NCBI GenBank assembly: GCA_030528085.1
Contig: JAUMZN010000006.1
Location: forward strand, 1-43,202
Direction: 5' to 3'
Source of the DNA: Erysipelotrichaceae bacterium
Lineage (GTDB): Bacteria; Bacillota_I; Bacilli_A; Erysipelotrichales; Erysipelotrichaceae
DNA: 43,202 bases
Of this stretch, positions 27,295 through 35,005 are shown in pieces (position 1 is the stretch's first letter; every line of letters begins with the position of its first letter). A program made the translations under genes and the position numbers. The notes beneath the pieces are model-generated. The model ran no database searches. It saw nothing but the letters and a program-made list of their open reading frames with translations, and was not told the DNA's origin.

Positions 27295-28148
27295 GAACTT
27301 CTCCTTTTCGCAAAATGCTTTTGAACTAAAGTCGCCGCAAAGTTAATCATCACTGTCAGGAGCATCAAAATTGAAGCGATCGCAAAAGCGACACCAAATT
27401 CACCTTGTTCTTTGGCATAGACATATAAAGCAACAGTCAATGTTGCCCCTGGTGAGGATAAACCTTCAATCAGACCATTTAATGCATGGGCAAAACCAGC
27501 ACTGAATAATAATGCGGCAGATTCACCAAGGATTCGACCAACTGACAAAATACAGCCGGTAATCACACCATCCACACAACCGGGTAAAACAACGGTACGA
27601 ATGACGCGCCATTTCCCTGCTCCTAGACCAAATGCCCCTTCGCGATAAGACTGCGGAACGGTTTTTAAACTTTCTTGAGTCGTTCTCATAATTGTTGGCA
27701 AGTTCATAATGACTAGCGTTAAAGCCCCAGCCATTAAGCAAGTTCCCATATTATTGGAGAACAATAACATTCCGACTAAACCATAAATAATAGAAGGAAT
27801 ACCTGATAATGTTTCAGCCGCATATTCAATCAATGCGACAATCTTTTTATTCGATGCATATTCGGTTAAATAGATCGCTGCACCAACACCTAAAGGCAAT
27901 ACGATCACAAGTGTGGCAATTACGATATAAATCGTATTTAAAATATCTGGAAGAATCCCAATTTTTTGGGAGATATAACTTGGACTCGTTGTTAAAAGTT
28001 CCCATGTGATGTTTGGAATTCCTTTGATCAAAACATAAACCAAAAGAAATAACGCCAATCCGGCAGTTAAGCCTACCGCAACATACATGAGTCCTTTCAT
28101 CATCAACTCATATCTTTTTCTTTTCTTGGATAATGATTCATTCAACAT
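27291..28148 (-). CDS. pstA: Phosphate ABC transporter, permease A
   Basis: A 285-aa membrane protein with about six transmembrane helices. [11 protein letters not shown] and the EAA loop around [22 protein letters not shown] are typical of PstA. It begins three bases after the pstC stop and overlaps pstB, so the permease subunits are coupled. It forms the membrane channel with PstC. Confidence 0.95.
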   Translation of the reverse strand: MLNESLSKKRKRYELMMKGLMYVAVGLTAGLALFLLVYVLIKGIPNITWELLTTSPSYISQKIGILPDILNTIYIVIATLVIVLPLGVGAAIYLTEYASNKKIVALIEYAAETLSGIPSIIYGLVGMLLFSNNMGTCLMAGALTLVIMNLPTIMRTTQESLKTVPQSYREGAFGLGAGKWRVIRTVVLPGCVDGVITGCILSVGRILGESAALLFSAGFAHALNGLIEGLSSPGATLTVALYVYAKEQGEFGVAFAIASILMLLTVMINFAATLVQKHFAKRRSS

Positions 28149-28151
28149 AAA

Positions 28152-29018
28152 CTACTCTTTTTCTCTTTTCAAAAAGAAATTTAACGTCGCATTGATCAAC
28201 ATAATGAAGAAGAATAAGACCAGTGCGATTGAAAACAAAGCTTGTTGTTGTAAGCCGCTTGAATATGACATTTCACTCGAAACAGCAGTCGTTAAGAAAC
28301 GAACACTCTGGAACAGCGAATTTGGCATATTGGGGACGTTTCCTGCGACCATCATGACCGCCATCGCTTCGCCAATAGCGCGGCCAACACCTAAAACAAC
28401 AGAAGCAGCGATTCCGCTTTTTGCGGCCGGAACCGAAACTTTGAAATACGTTTCAATTGGTGTTGCGCCTAAAGCTAAAGACGCATCTTCATACTCTTTT
28501 GGCACAGCATCTAAAGCAGTAATCGACATTTTAATAATGGAAGGTAAAATCATGATCGCTAAAACGATAATTGCTGCTAATAAGCTTGCCCCATCTGGTA
28601 CACCAAAGATCGCTTGAATTCCTGGAATGAGCACGAGCATACCGACAAGACCATAAACAACAGAAGGAATTCCCGCTAAAAGGCTCACGACCGTTTGCAT
28701 CGCGGATTTTACCTTTGGTGAAGCGAGTTTAGAAAGATAAACCGCAGTCAAAAATCCAATCGGAACCCCAATCACAATTGCGCCGGCAGTTCCATAAATA
28801 CTTGTTAAAATAAACGGCAGAATTCCATATTTGGGATCTGATGCTGTCGACGCCCATTTCGTTCCAAACAGAAAATCGCCAATGCCGATTTTTTGAATCG
28901 CTGGAAGTCCGGAGACCACAAGATAAACTGTGATCAACAAAACACACCCGACAGTAATTAGTCCCAAAATTAAGAACACACCATGAATAACTTTTTCTAA
29001 TAATTGATTTTTCTTCAT
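28152..29018 (-). CDS. pstC: Phosphate ABC transporter, permease C
   Basis: The ATG at 29018 is chosen because GAGGAA lies 6 bases upstream; the ATG at 29024 abuts that site and the longer frame to 29051 has none. The 288-aa protein has about six transmembrane helices, GIPSVVYGLVG and the EAA loop KEYEDASLALGATPIETYFKV-like (split here for length: EDASLALGATP, then KVSVPAA). It is the second gene of the pst operon, 59 bases after pstS. Confidence 0.95.
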   Translation of the reverse strand: MKKNQLLEKVIHGVFLILGLITVGCVLLITVYLVVSGLPAIQKIGIGDFLFGTKWASTASDPKYGILPFILTSIYGTAGAIVIGVPIGFLTAVYLSKLASPKVKSAMQTVVSLLAGIPSVVYGLVGMLVLIPGIQAIFGVPDGASLLAAIIVLAIMILPSIIKMSITALDAVPKEYEDASLALGATPIETYFKVSVPAAKSGIAASVVLGVGRAIGEAMAVMMVAGNVPNMPNSLFQSVRFLTTAVSSEMSYSSGLQQQALFSIALVLFFFIMLINATLNFFLKREKE

Positions 29019-29077
29019 CAACATTTCCTCATCGAAATAGCGACGCCCCAAAAGGAACGCCGCTATCGTGTGTGAAC

Positions 29078-29908
29078 TTATTTTCCTTCTTTATAAGCAG
29101 GTACTACACCAGCTGCTGTGATGATGTCACATGCATCAGCAGAAGTGATATAGTCAAAGAATTTGCTTGCAGCATCGCTGAGTTCTTTGTCTGCTTTTGT
29201 GACTAAAACAAATGGACGTTGAACTACATAGCTGCCATCTTTAATTGTATCTTCAGTTGGGCTCACTCCATCAACTGTTACGGCTTTTACAGTATCTTTA
29301 ACTGCAGATACAGATGCATAACCGATCGCATTTTCGTTTTGAGAAACTGTTGTGATGACGTCCCCTGTAGAAGTTAATTCTTGACGATATTGACATTTTT
29401 CTTCAGTATCTGTGATTGCTTCAAAACCATCACGAGTACCAGAACCAGCTTCACGTCCGATTAATACGATTTCACCATCTTTACCACCAAGTTCAGACCA
29501 GTTTTTAACTTCGCCAGTATAGATTTTAGTAATCATTTCTAAGCTTAAATCTTCTACTGTGTTATTTGGATTGACAATAATTGCAATTCCATCGTAAGCA
29601 AGAACTGTTTCAGTTAATCCGGATTCTTTTTCTTCATCTTTTAAAGCACGGCTAGAAAGTCCAATATCGCAGCGTCCTTCTTGAACGGCTTTAATACCTG
29701 AACCGGAACCAGTTGGGTTGTAAGTAAATCCAACACCAGTTTCTTGTTGATAAGCTTCACCTAAAGCACCGATGACTTTTTCCATAGAAGTAGAACCATC
29801 AGTAGTAACCGTTCCACCTCCGTTTGTACCGCTATTGGAATTGCTGCATCCAGCAAGCATTGCCATTGAAACAGCGGCAACCATCATTTTTTTCATCGTT
29901 TTGTTCAT
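29078..29908 (-). CDS. pstS: Phosphate-binding lipoprotein
   Basis: A 276-aa periplasmic-type binding protein. It has a lipoprotein signal (LAGC, Cys at 21), an Asn/Gly/Thr-rich linker, then GSTSMEKV and NPTGSGSGIKAVQEGRCDIGLSS. GREAGSGTRDGFE completes the phosphate-binding loops of the PstS family. GGAG lies 10 bases before the ATG; a second in-frame ATG follows at codon 5. It is the first gene of the phosphate operon, preceded by candidate PhoP boxes, and delivers phosphate to PstCA outside the membrane. Confidence 0.96.
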   Translation of the reverse strand: MNKTMKKMMVAAVSMAMLAGCSNSNSGTNGGGTVTTDGSTSMEKVIGALGEAYQQETGVGFTYNPTGSGSGIKAVQEGRCDIGLSSRALKDEEKESGLTETVLAYDGIAIIVNPNNTVEDLSLEMITKIYTGEVKNWSELGGKDGEIVLIGREAGSGTRDGFEAITDTEEKCQYRQELTSTGDVITTVSQNENAIGYASVSAVKDTVKAVTVDGVSPTEDTIKDGSYVVQRPFVLVTKADKELSDAASKFFDYITSADACDIITAAGVVPAYKEGK

Positions 29909-29967
29909 TTTTAAATGTCTCCTTTTGACAATTTCTTTTTTTCTTGATTTCCCTTGTCACGTCTAAG

Positions 29968-30022
29968 ACTTTAAGATTCGTATGTGAAATTCAGAATACA
30001 AAGTTTGTAAATTCTAAGTTAA
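29968..30022 (-). promoter_or_regulatory. Candidate Pho boxes and promoter of pstS
   Basis: On the minus strand TTAACT (30017-30022), TTTACA (30006-30011), TGTATT (29995-30000) and TTTCAC (29984-29989) recur every 11 bases, as PhoP TT(A/T/C)ACA boxes do in Bacillus. A -10-like TAAAGT (29968-29973) follows 10 bases after the last box, the expected geometry. The third repeat is a poor match. Confidence 0.4.
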
Positions 30023-30046
30023 ATAAATAGCGCAAATTTCCTCGTC

Positions 30047-30081
30047 AAAAAAAGCCCGATTCTCTTCACCGAAAACCGAGC
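30047..30081 (-). terminator. Intrinsic terminator upstream of pstS
   Basis: On the minus strand an 11-bp stem with G-U pairs (30071-30081 with 30054-30064) and a six-base loop is followed by seven U residues. On the plus strand it is followed by GTTTTATT, so it may act both ways. It insulates pstS from minus-strand read-through. Confidence 0.65.
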
Positions 30082-30369
30082 GTTTTATTCTATTTGGATT
30101 ATTAATTTACTTTTATAAGATTGTTTATCTCTATTTATTGAGCTGATCAACGATATTTCTGATCATTTATGCGTAAAAGAACGCCTTCTTATTTAAATTT
30201 TTTGAAAACTATTAGACGTCTATGGCACTTTTACAAGCAGAAAAAAACGAGGATAAAGCAGATCTTCTAAGCCATTCTCTTAAAAAAATGTCCTTGACTT
30301 GGGGTAACGCACATATATGCAAACATTAAAAGTTGTTTATTCCATATAAAAATCATTTTTATACACATG
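30082..30369. other. Intergenic region before the leader-peptide locus
   Basis: No gene is visible. It holds a 10-bp palindrome, TAGACGTCTA (30213-30222), and a TTGACT (30293-30298) with no convincing -10 partner. The motif AACGAGGATA occurs here and again, with one change, at the leader ribosome binding site. Confidence 0.4.
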
Positions 30370-30395
30370 TTGTGCAGCACAAAAAATGTTATAAT
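30370..30395 (+). promoter_or_regulatory. Promoter with operator-like palindrome
   Basis: TGTTATAAT (30387-30395) is a consensus extended -10. Just upstream, TTGTGCAGCACAA (30370-30382) is a 6-1-6 palindrome occupying the -35/spacer zone, where a repressor would block RNA polymerase. Only weak -35 matches exist. The inferred start near 30402 gives a 26-base leader before the first ATG. Confidence 0.55.
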
Positions 30396-30413
30396 TAAAA
30401 TATAAAATAATAA

Positions 30414-30569
30414 CGAGGATTACAATTATGCAATACATAAAATACCTGATAGACATCCTCGGATCTAAGTGCAATCTATAAGTAGACGGCTAATGATCAC
30501 GAGGAATCAATCATTCTTGCCGTCTATAGAATAGGAGAGAATATGTTCAATAAAATACCTCTCGTGATC
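30414..30569 (+). promoter_or_regulatory. Putative attenuator RNA with competing pairings
   Basis: Four segments can pair alternatively. Segment 1, CGAGGAT (30414-30420, the leader ribosome binding site), pairs with segment 2, ATCCTCG (30455-30461, leader codons 10-12). Segment 2 also pairs with segment 3, CGAGGA (30500-30505). GATCACGAG (30495-30503), overlapping segment 3, pairs with segment 4, CTCGTGATC (30561-30569). A further hairpin, TAGACGGC (30483-30490) with GCCGTCTA (30519-30526) plus inner AATGAT/ATCATT, presents segment 3 in its loop. The 1:2, 2:3, 3:4 logic is that of leader-peptide attenuators. Confidence 0.45.
30428..30481 (+). CDS. Candidate 17-residue leader peptide
   Basis: The ORF begins ATG CAA TAC and encodes MQYIKYLIDILGSKCNL. 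A GAGGAT ribosome binding site lies about 9 bases upstream, and a strong promoter starts the transcript 26 bases before the ATG. The ORF itself contains segment 2 of the competing RNA structure, so ribosome position on it would change the fold downstream. Its size and hydrophobic, Ile/Leu-rich content resemble erm- or cat-type leader peptides in kind, not in sequence. Translation is unproven. Confidence 0.4.
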   Translation: MQYIKYLIDILGSKCNL

Positions 30570-30698
30570 GCATGTTATTATAATCTATCTACGTCTTTTG
30601 TGACCATGCATGCATTCAAATCAACTCAAAATAAAGTGACTTCAAAACAGGTTGGATTAGAAAACAAGGAGTTTATTTACTTCAATGTTTACGCATAA
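30543..30698 (+). CDS. Candidate 51-residue small protein
   Basis: The ATG at 30543 has AGGAGAG 5-6 bases upstream, a better ribosome binding site than that of the next gene. The product starts MFNKIPLVIACYYNL and has one short hydrophobic stretch (residues 5-20). It has no known family. Its 3' end overlaps the start of the 112-aa membrane protein by 14 bases, which would couple their translation. Codons 7-9 contain attenuator segment 4. It may be a true small protein or a second leader ORF. Confidence 0.4.
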   Translation: MFNKIPLVIACYYNLSTSFVTMHAFKSTQNKVTSKQVGLENKEFIYFNVYA

Positions 30699-31023
30699 AA
30701 AAGATCCTAATCGAGATTTGATTTGGCTTCTCATTTGGATCGGAGCCTGGATCATTCTTATTTATCAATCAATCTCCCAACAACGCTACACACATGCCTT
30801 ATGTATGTTCTATTGCTGTGTGTCAATTATTATGAAACAATTGACTTCCATTTTTGGATTCAAATTACATCCGTTTCTCCAATGGGGATACTTATTCATA
30901 GGCGTAGCACTCCTATTTTTGCAATTTGTATATCAAGATCTTTATCGATATACACAAATTGCCAATATGCTCTTTATTTTGCTCGGTTGTTGGGGCGTTT
31001 GGTCTATTAGCAAGAAGAAATAA
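30685..31023 (+). CDS. Small membrane protein of unknown function
   Basis: A 112-aa protein with a short charged N-terminus (HKKDPNRD), about four hydrophobic helices (roughly 12-30, 36-54, 64-82, 90-107) and a basic SKKK tail. No family was recognised. No in-frame upstream start exists, because a TAG intervenes. The nearest ribosome binding site (GGAG) is a loose 13 bases from the ATG, so translation probably depends on the overlapping 51-codon ORF. Position behind a regulated promoter and leader structure suggests an inducible membrane function; nothing more can be said from sequence. Confidence 0.6.
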   Translation: MFTHKKDPNRDLIWLLIWIGAWIILIYQSISQQRYTHALCMFYCCVSIIMKQLTSIFGFKLHPFLQWGYLFIGVALLFLQFVYQDLYRYTQIANMLFILLGCWGVWSISKKK

Positions 31024-31162
31024 AGCAAAATTGTTCTTCTTACTAAAAAACGACAATTTCTAATCCAGCTCATATTTGTTGTCTTTCAATGGCAAAAACT
31101 AAATGCGAATTTCTTCTCATGAATGGTTTCTGTCATTTTTATATCGTCTAAAAGACGGACTG

Positions 31163-31198
31163 CAAAAAAATGCGGAAAACCATCTAGATCTTCCGCAT
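31163..31198 (-). terminator. Terminator downstream of the cardiolipin synthase gene
   Basis: On the minus strand ATGCGGAA (31191-31198) pairs with TTCCGCAT (31170-31177) around a 13-base loop containing a self-paired ATCTAGAT, followed by seven U residues. It is about 100 bases past the cls stop. Confidence 0.75.
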
Positions 31199-31298
31199 CC
31201 TATCGATTTCATTGAAAAAAATCGAATTCAATATATAAATTTTATTAAAAGCTCAATACTGCTTTTTAAATTTTAGTTTTTTAGCCAATTCGTTTCAT

Positions 31299-32897
31299 CT
31301 ACATCAATGGCGCAACAACTTTTAGAACGATTCCAAGCAGTTTTTCATACCATTTTTGCGATTTGATCGTATCGTATGTGACGACACGACAGTTTGCTAG
31401 AGTTTCCTGGAAGTCTTTTTCAATCGTTTGCAGGACTGGTGTGTCATACATCCATGAAGCACATTCAAAATGATGATATAAACTTCGATAATCCAGGTTA
31501 ATCGTTCCGACTACACCTTCACGATCATCACTGACAAACACCTTAGCATGAACAAATCCTGGAGTATATTCATAGATCTTCACACCCGAATCTAACAAGG
31601 AAGCATAGTGCGTTCTTGCCAGTGCATAAGGTGAATGTTTGTCCGGAATTCCTGGCAAAATGAGTTTTACATCAACGCCACGTTCCGCCGCAAATTTCAA
31701 TGCCGTTTCCATCTCACCATCTAATATCAAATATGGTGACATAATATGCACGTAATCGGTCGCACGGTTCAAGATATCCATATAAACCATTTCCCCAACC
31801 CGATCTTCATCCAAAGGACAATCGCCATATGGAATCACATAACCCGATGTGTTTGGATTTGATGGTGCGGGTGCATTTAAAAAGCGATCAAAGTCAAGCG
31901 TCTTTTCATCTAAGCTCCACATCTGTAAAAACATTAATGTGAAACTTTTTACTGCTTCTCCTTTCAGCATGATCGCTGTATCTTTCCAGTGACCATGTAA
32001 TTCTCGCGTATTGATATATTCATCCGCTAAGTTAATTCCACCAGTAAAAGCGACTTTGCCATCGATCACCATAATTTTGCGATGGTCGCGATAATTATAG
32101 TGAGTTGAGACAAATGGTGTGAATGGTGCAAACACTTTACAATGAATGCCAAGTTCGGCTAATTTTTTCGGATAGTTATGAGGTAATAAACTAAATTCGC
32201 ATGTACCATCATACAACATGCGGATTTCGACACCTTCTTTAGCTTTGCGCGCTAAAACATCGAGTACAGTCCCCCACATCAATCCTTCATCAACAATAAA
32301 ATATTCTAAAAAGATGAAGTCTTTAGCTTGTTCAAGTTGTTTGAGCATTTCTACCCATTTATTTTCCCCTAAAGGAAAATATTCTACGTCTGTTTGATCA
32401 TAGATTGGATGGCAACGACTACGATTCAAATATGTCGCTAATGAAGCAGCTCCCGGATTGTCTTGTTTAAGTTTTTCGAGGATGTCTTGATTTTGGCTGA
32501 GTTCATCTTTTGTTTCCTCGATCACTTGTTCGACACGTTTTTTTGTGGCAATGTGACCAATTTCACTTTTAGTAAACCAGAATAACATCGCCCCAAAGAC
32601 AGGTAAAATCATCATGATGACAAGCCAAGTGATTTTGGCAGTCGGATCCATTCGGCTGTTCAAGATGTACAGCACCATAATGATGGAATATAACGCAACA
32701 CCACCAATAATATGGGGTAAAAACTGACTAAACCAAATGAAGACGCCAAATAAAGCTAACCCTTGAATCACTAACAATAAGATAATTAATCCCAAGCGAC
32801 TGAACATCGCATGAATAATTCCTTTTTGTCCTTTTTTTAAAAGTCTGATCCCCATATTCTGTTTTTCACTATGAGACAAATTCGACAAATTTGACAA
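31299..32897 (-). CDS. cls: Cardiolipin synthase (phospholipase D superfamily)
   Basis: A 532-aa membrane enzyme that condenses phosphatidylglycerol molecules to cardiolipin. Three hydrophobic helices lie in the first 115 residues. Two HKD motifs follow: HRKIMVIDG with the downstream GGINLADEY near residues 275-290, and HAKVFVSDD with GTINLDYRS near 445-465. The start codon is TTG at 32897, preceded by GAGGGG with an 8-base spacer; the first in-frame ATG (codon 15) has no ribosome binding site. The size is slightly above Bacillus Cls (about 480-510), owing to the N-terminal extension. Confidence 0.92.
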   Translation of the reverse strand: MSNLSNLSHSEKQNMGIRLLKKGQKGIIHAMFSRLGLIILLLVIQGLALFGVFIWFSQFLPHIIGGVALYSIIMVLYILNSRMDPTAKITWLVIMMILPVFGAMLFWFTKSEIGHIATKKRVEQVIEETKDELSQNQDILEKLKQDNPGAASLATYLNRSRCHPIYDQTDVEYFPLGENKWVEMLKQLEQAKDFIFLEYFIVDEGLMWGTVLDVLARKAKEGVEIRMLYDGTCEFSLLPHNYPKKLAELGIHCKVFAPFTPFVSTHYNYRDHRKIMVIDGKVAFTGGINLADEYINTRELHGHWKDTAIMLKGEAVKSFTLMFLQMWSLDEKTLDFDRFLNAPAPSNPNTSGYVIPYGDCPLDEDRVGEMVYMDILNRATDYVHIMSPYLILDGEMETALKFAAERGVDVKLILPGIPDKHSPYALARTHYASLLDSGVKIYEYTPGFVHAKVFVSDDREGVVGTINLDYRSLYHHFECASWMYDTPVLQTIEKDFQETLANCRVVTYDTIKSQKWYEKLLGIVLKVVAPLM

Positions 32898-33034
32898 TAC
32901 GACAACCCCTCTTCTATTTTCTTTTATTTACTTTCATTCGATACTGGATCGTTTTCATGATTCACATCTTTAAAACGATCCACATCACGACACTATATCA
33001 TGGATAAATCTATAGTTCTAGAACGTTCAGTCTA

Positions 33035-33898
33035 TTATTTTAGCTTGTAAATTTGGGACTGTCCTTCAAACGGAATTCCTTTTTGTAAACAGATGTCTTC
33101 AATAATTTTGACATACCAATCTTGAGCTTGCGGATGAACCATGACCCCTTCCAAAAACTCAGAAAGATTCCCCGCATCTTTGATCAAGGCTTGATCATTT
33201 AAATTGGTTCGATACGATTTACGAATCGATAAAATCGCATCCGTGATCAGATCAATGATTTCTTCTTGATCTGTTATTCCTTTAATTTGTTCTTCGATAT
33301 TTGGTTTAACTTCTTCACTAATAAAATATTCATGGCTATATTGCGAATTATCTGTAATCAATAGACGAAACTCTTCTTCATGTTCAAAAACAGCCCGTTT
33401 ATGGAAATACGTTTCGCTTGGTGATTGACTGTTTTTCATTTGTTCGACTTGTTGGTGGATACTTGTTTTTTGATCGAGATCATACATCACTTCTCTTAAT
33501 AAAACATCAAAGTGTTCTTCTGATGGAAAAATCTCCTTTGCATGTTTGAGTAACTTTTCTTCGGTTGTACGAATGCGGATTGCTTTTTTATGATGGGAAT
33601 AACAACGCCACATCGCATCGGTTTCATCATATTCTGACCAACTTTGCGCATAAGAAAAGTTTTTAGAATGCCATAGACGGAAATAGTAATCATAGACAAC
33701 CGAATAGTCTTCTAAATCTATTTCATTACACATCTGCGTGACGATATCTCGCACATCTTCTGGTGAATCGAGATGCGAAAACAAATAAGCTTCATAGCCA
33801 TCATCCCAAGCCGATGGGCGCATAAAGCGATCTTTATTATTGATCACAAGATTAATAAAGTCTTCAAAACTAATAAATCGATATAAATATTTCGGCAT
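33035..33898 (-). CDS. DUF2971 domain protein
   Basis: The start is set at 33898, where GGAGGG lies 6 bases upstream and the protein begins MPKYLYRF. The longer frame adds 13 residues. The 287-aa soluble protein shows the DUF2971 pattern: LYRF..FE..INLVINN near the start, RPSAWDDGYE, the SWSEYDETDAMWRCYSHHKKAIRI block near 85-105, and FEHEEEFRLLI near 175. The C-terminal 100 residues are less typical and helical. The family has no proven function and occurs sporadically in bacteria. No partner genes are adjacent, and the gene looks monocistronic. Confidence 0.72.
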   Translation of the reverse strand: MPKYLYRFISFEDFINLVINNKDRFMRPSAWDDGYEAYLFSHLDSPEDVRDIVTQMCNEIDLEDYSVVYDYYFRLWHSKNFSYAQSWSEYDETDAMWRCYSHHKKAIRIRTTEEKLLKHAKEIFPSEEHFDVLLREVMYDLDQKTSIHQQVEQMKNSQSPSETYFHKRAVFEHEEEFRLLITDNSQYSHEYFISEEVKPNIEEQIKGITDQEEIIDLITDAILSIRKSYRTNLNDQALIKDAGNLSEFLEGVMVHPQAQDWYVKIIEDICLQKGIPFEGQSQIYKLK

Positions 33899-34150
33899 AG
33901 AATTCCCTCCAAAACCATTGTTTTTTTGTTTATACAATCTAAAACTTCTATTTATTTATAAGCACTCATCTATTGATCGATCGGTCTTGAATCATATCTA
34001 TTTCTACTATTATCTAAACGTATCTACATCAGCAAAACAAGCAAAAAATAGGACACATTTAACTGATTTTTGATCCTTATAAAACAGTTGTGATTTGCGT
34101 CATGTTCAATGATCATAAACCGCTTATGATGTTGGCCCATTTAAAATCAA
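33899..34150. other. Intergenic region between yitT and DUF2971 genes
   Basis: The stretch is AT-rich. The 77-codon frame crossing it is a shadow of the DUF2971 gene. Apart from the yitT terminator just beyond its right end, no structured element was recognised. The DUF2971 promoter should lie near 33930-33990 but was not resolved. Confidence 0.4.
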
Positions 34151-34154
34151 ACAA

Positions 34155-34203
34155 GAAAAAACCACATCTAAATTGACTTCTTGCGTCAATCTAAATGTGG
34201 TTC
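34155..34203 (-). terminator. Terminator of the yitT gene
   Basis: A long minus-strand stem of about 18 bp (34186-34202 with 34160-34177, two wobbles) with a 7-base loop, followed by a U-run. It is about 70 bases past the stop codon. Confidence 0.85.
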
Positions 34204-34270
34204 TATTCGATCAAAGACAAATCTTAAATCACGAAATATTCAATTCGACTGTTCTGATAGGTTGATCAAT

Positions 34271-34924
34271 CTAGGCAGTTTGTTTAGCTTCTTTTGGCTT
34301 AAATTCAAAGTCATTAATAAAATCAATTAAATAAGATGAAATCGTAACAGTGACTAATGAATAGATGATTCGTCCAAATGGAATGTATGACAAAGATAAA
34401 AACAATACAGTAAGATCGGTAAACAAATAGGCTCTTGCTAACTTCCAATGAGTAACATGGGAAATCACTAAAGCTAACGCATCATCTCCACCACTTGATC
34501 CGCCTTGACGAATAATTAAACCAACGCCTACCCCAACAAAAATCCCCCCTAAAATCGCTGCTAACAATGGATGGGCGGATAAATCAGGAAGCATAAATGG
34601 AAAGAGTTCCCAAATTTTATAAAACCCGGAGACACAAGACGTTGCAATCAATGAAATAATAATAAAGTTTCCACCTAAAACTTTAAAAGCAAGTAAATAA
34701 CAAGCAATATCCAAGATCGGGGTGATATAAGCTGGTGAAATATTCAGCCAATGTTCGACGAACAACATCAACCCAATGACACCACCTTCAGTGATGTTTG
34801 TTCGCTGGTGAATATTGTGAATTCCAAATGAGCAAATCATTGCGCCTAGTAAGATCAGCAATACTTTTTTGATCGTCAATCCTGCAGTCAATTTCTTAAA
34901 CATTGTCGTCATACGAGGTGACAA
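34271..34924 (-). CDS. YitT family membrane protein, short form
   Basis: A 217-aa membrane protein with five or six helices. The NITEGGVIGL motif near residue 40 and RQGGSSGGDDALALVIS near 140 are the signature repeats of the YitT_membrane family. The C-terminal DUF2179 domain of full-length YitT proteins (about 280 aa) is missing. It starts with TTG at 34924, with GGAGGAGG six bases upstream; the in-frame ATGs at codons 5 and 8 lack such a site. Its promoter has a 19-bp spacer with a dyad, marking it as the target of the divergent MerR regulator. The transport substrate is unknown. Confidence 0.85.
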   Translation of the reverse strand: MSPRMTTMFKKLTAGLTIKKVLLILLGAMICSFGIHNIHQRTNITEGGVIGLMLFVEHWLNISPAYITPILDIACYLLAFKVLGGNFIIISLIATSCVSGFYKIWELFPFMLPDLSAHPLLAAILGGIFVGVGVGLIIRQGGSSGGDDALALVISHVTHWKLARAYLFTDLTVLFLSLSYIPFGRIIYSLVTVTISSYLIDFINDFEFKPKEAKQTA

Positions 34925-34942
34925 ATGAATCCTCCTCCTTAA

Positions 34943-34957
34943 TCAGTTCTCAACTGA
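34943..34957 (-). repeat. Small hairpin in the yitT leader
   Basis: TCAGTT (34943-34948) and AACTGA (34952-34957) form a 6-bp stem with a 3-base loop directly upstream of the yitT ribosome binding site. Confidence 0.4.
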
Positions 34958-34965
34958 ACAAGATT

Positions 34966-34996
34966 AAGATAAACTATATAGTAACTATACAGTCAA
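34966..34996 (-). promoter_or_regulatory. MerR-type promoter/operator for yitT
   Basis: On the minus strand TTGACT (34991-34996) and TATCTT (34966-34971) are 19 bp apart, the over-long spacer that MerR activators correct by twisting DNA. Inside it, TATAGTAACTATA (34977-34989) is a perfect 6-1-6 palindrome, extended by ACT/AGT to a 10-1-10 dyad with one mismatch. The merR gene starts 10 bases away on the other strand. Confidence 0.75.
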
Positions 34997-35005
34997 GGAG
35001 AGACG

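Noticed and set aside
33840-34073. 77-codon plus-strand frame
   Set aside because: It starts inside the DUF2971 gene on the other strand, has no ribosome binding site and shows no recognisable product.
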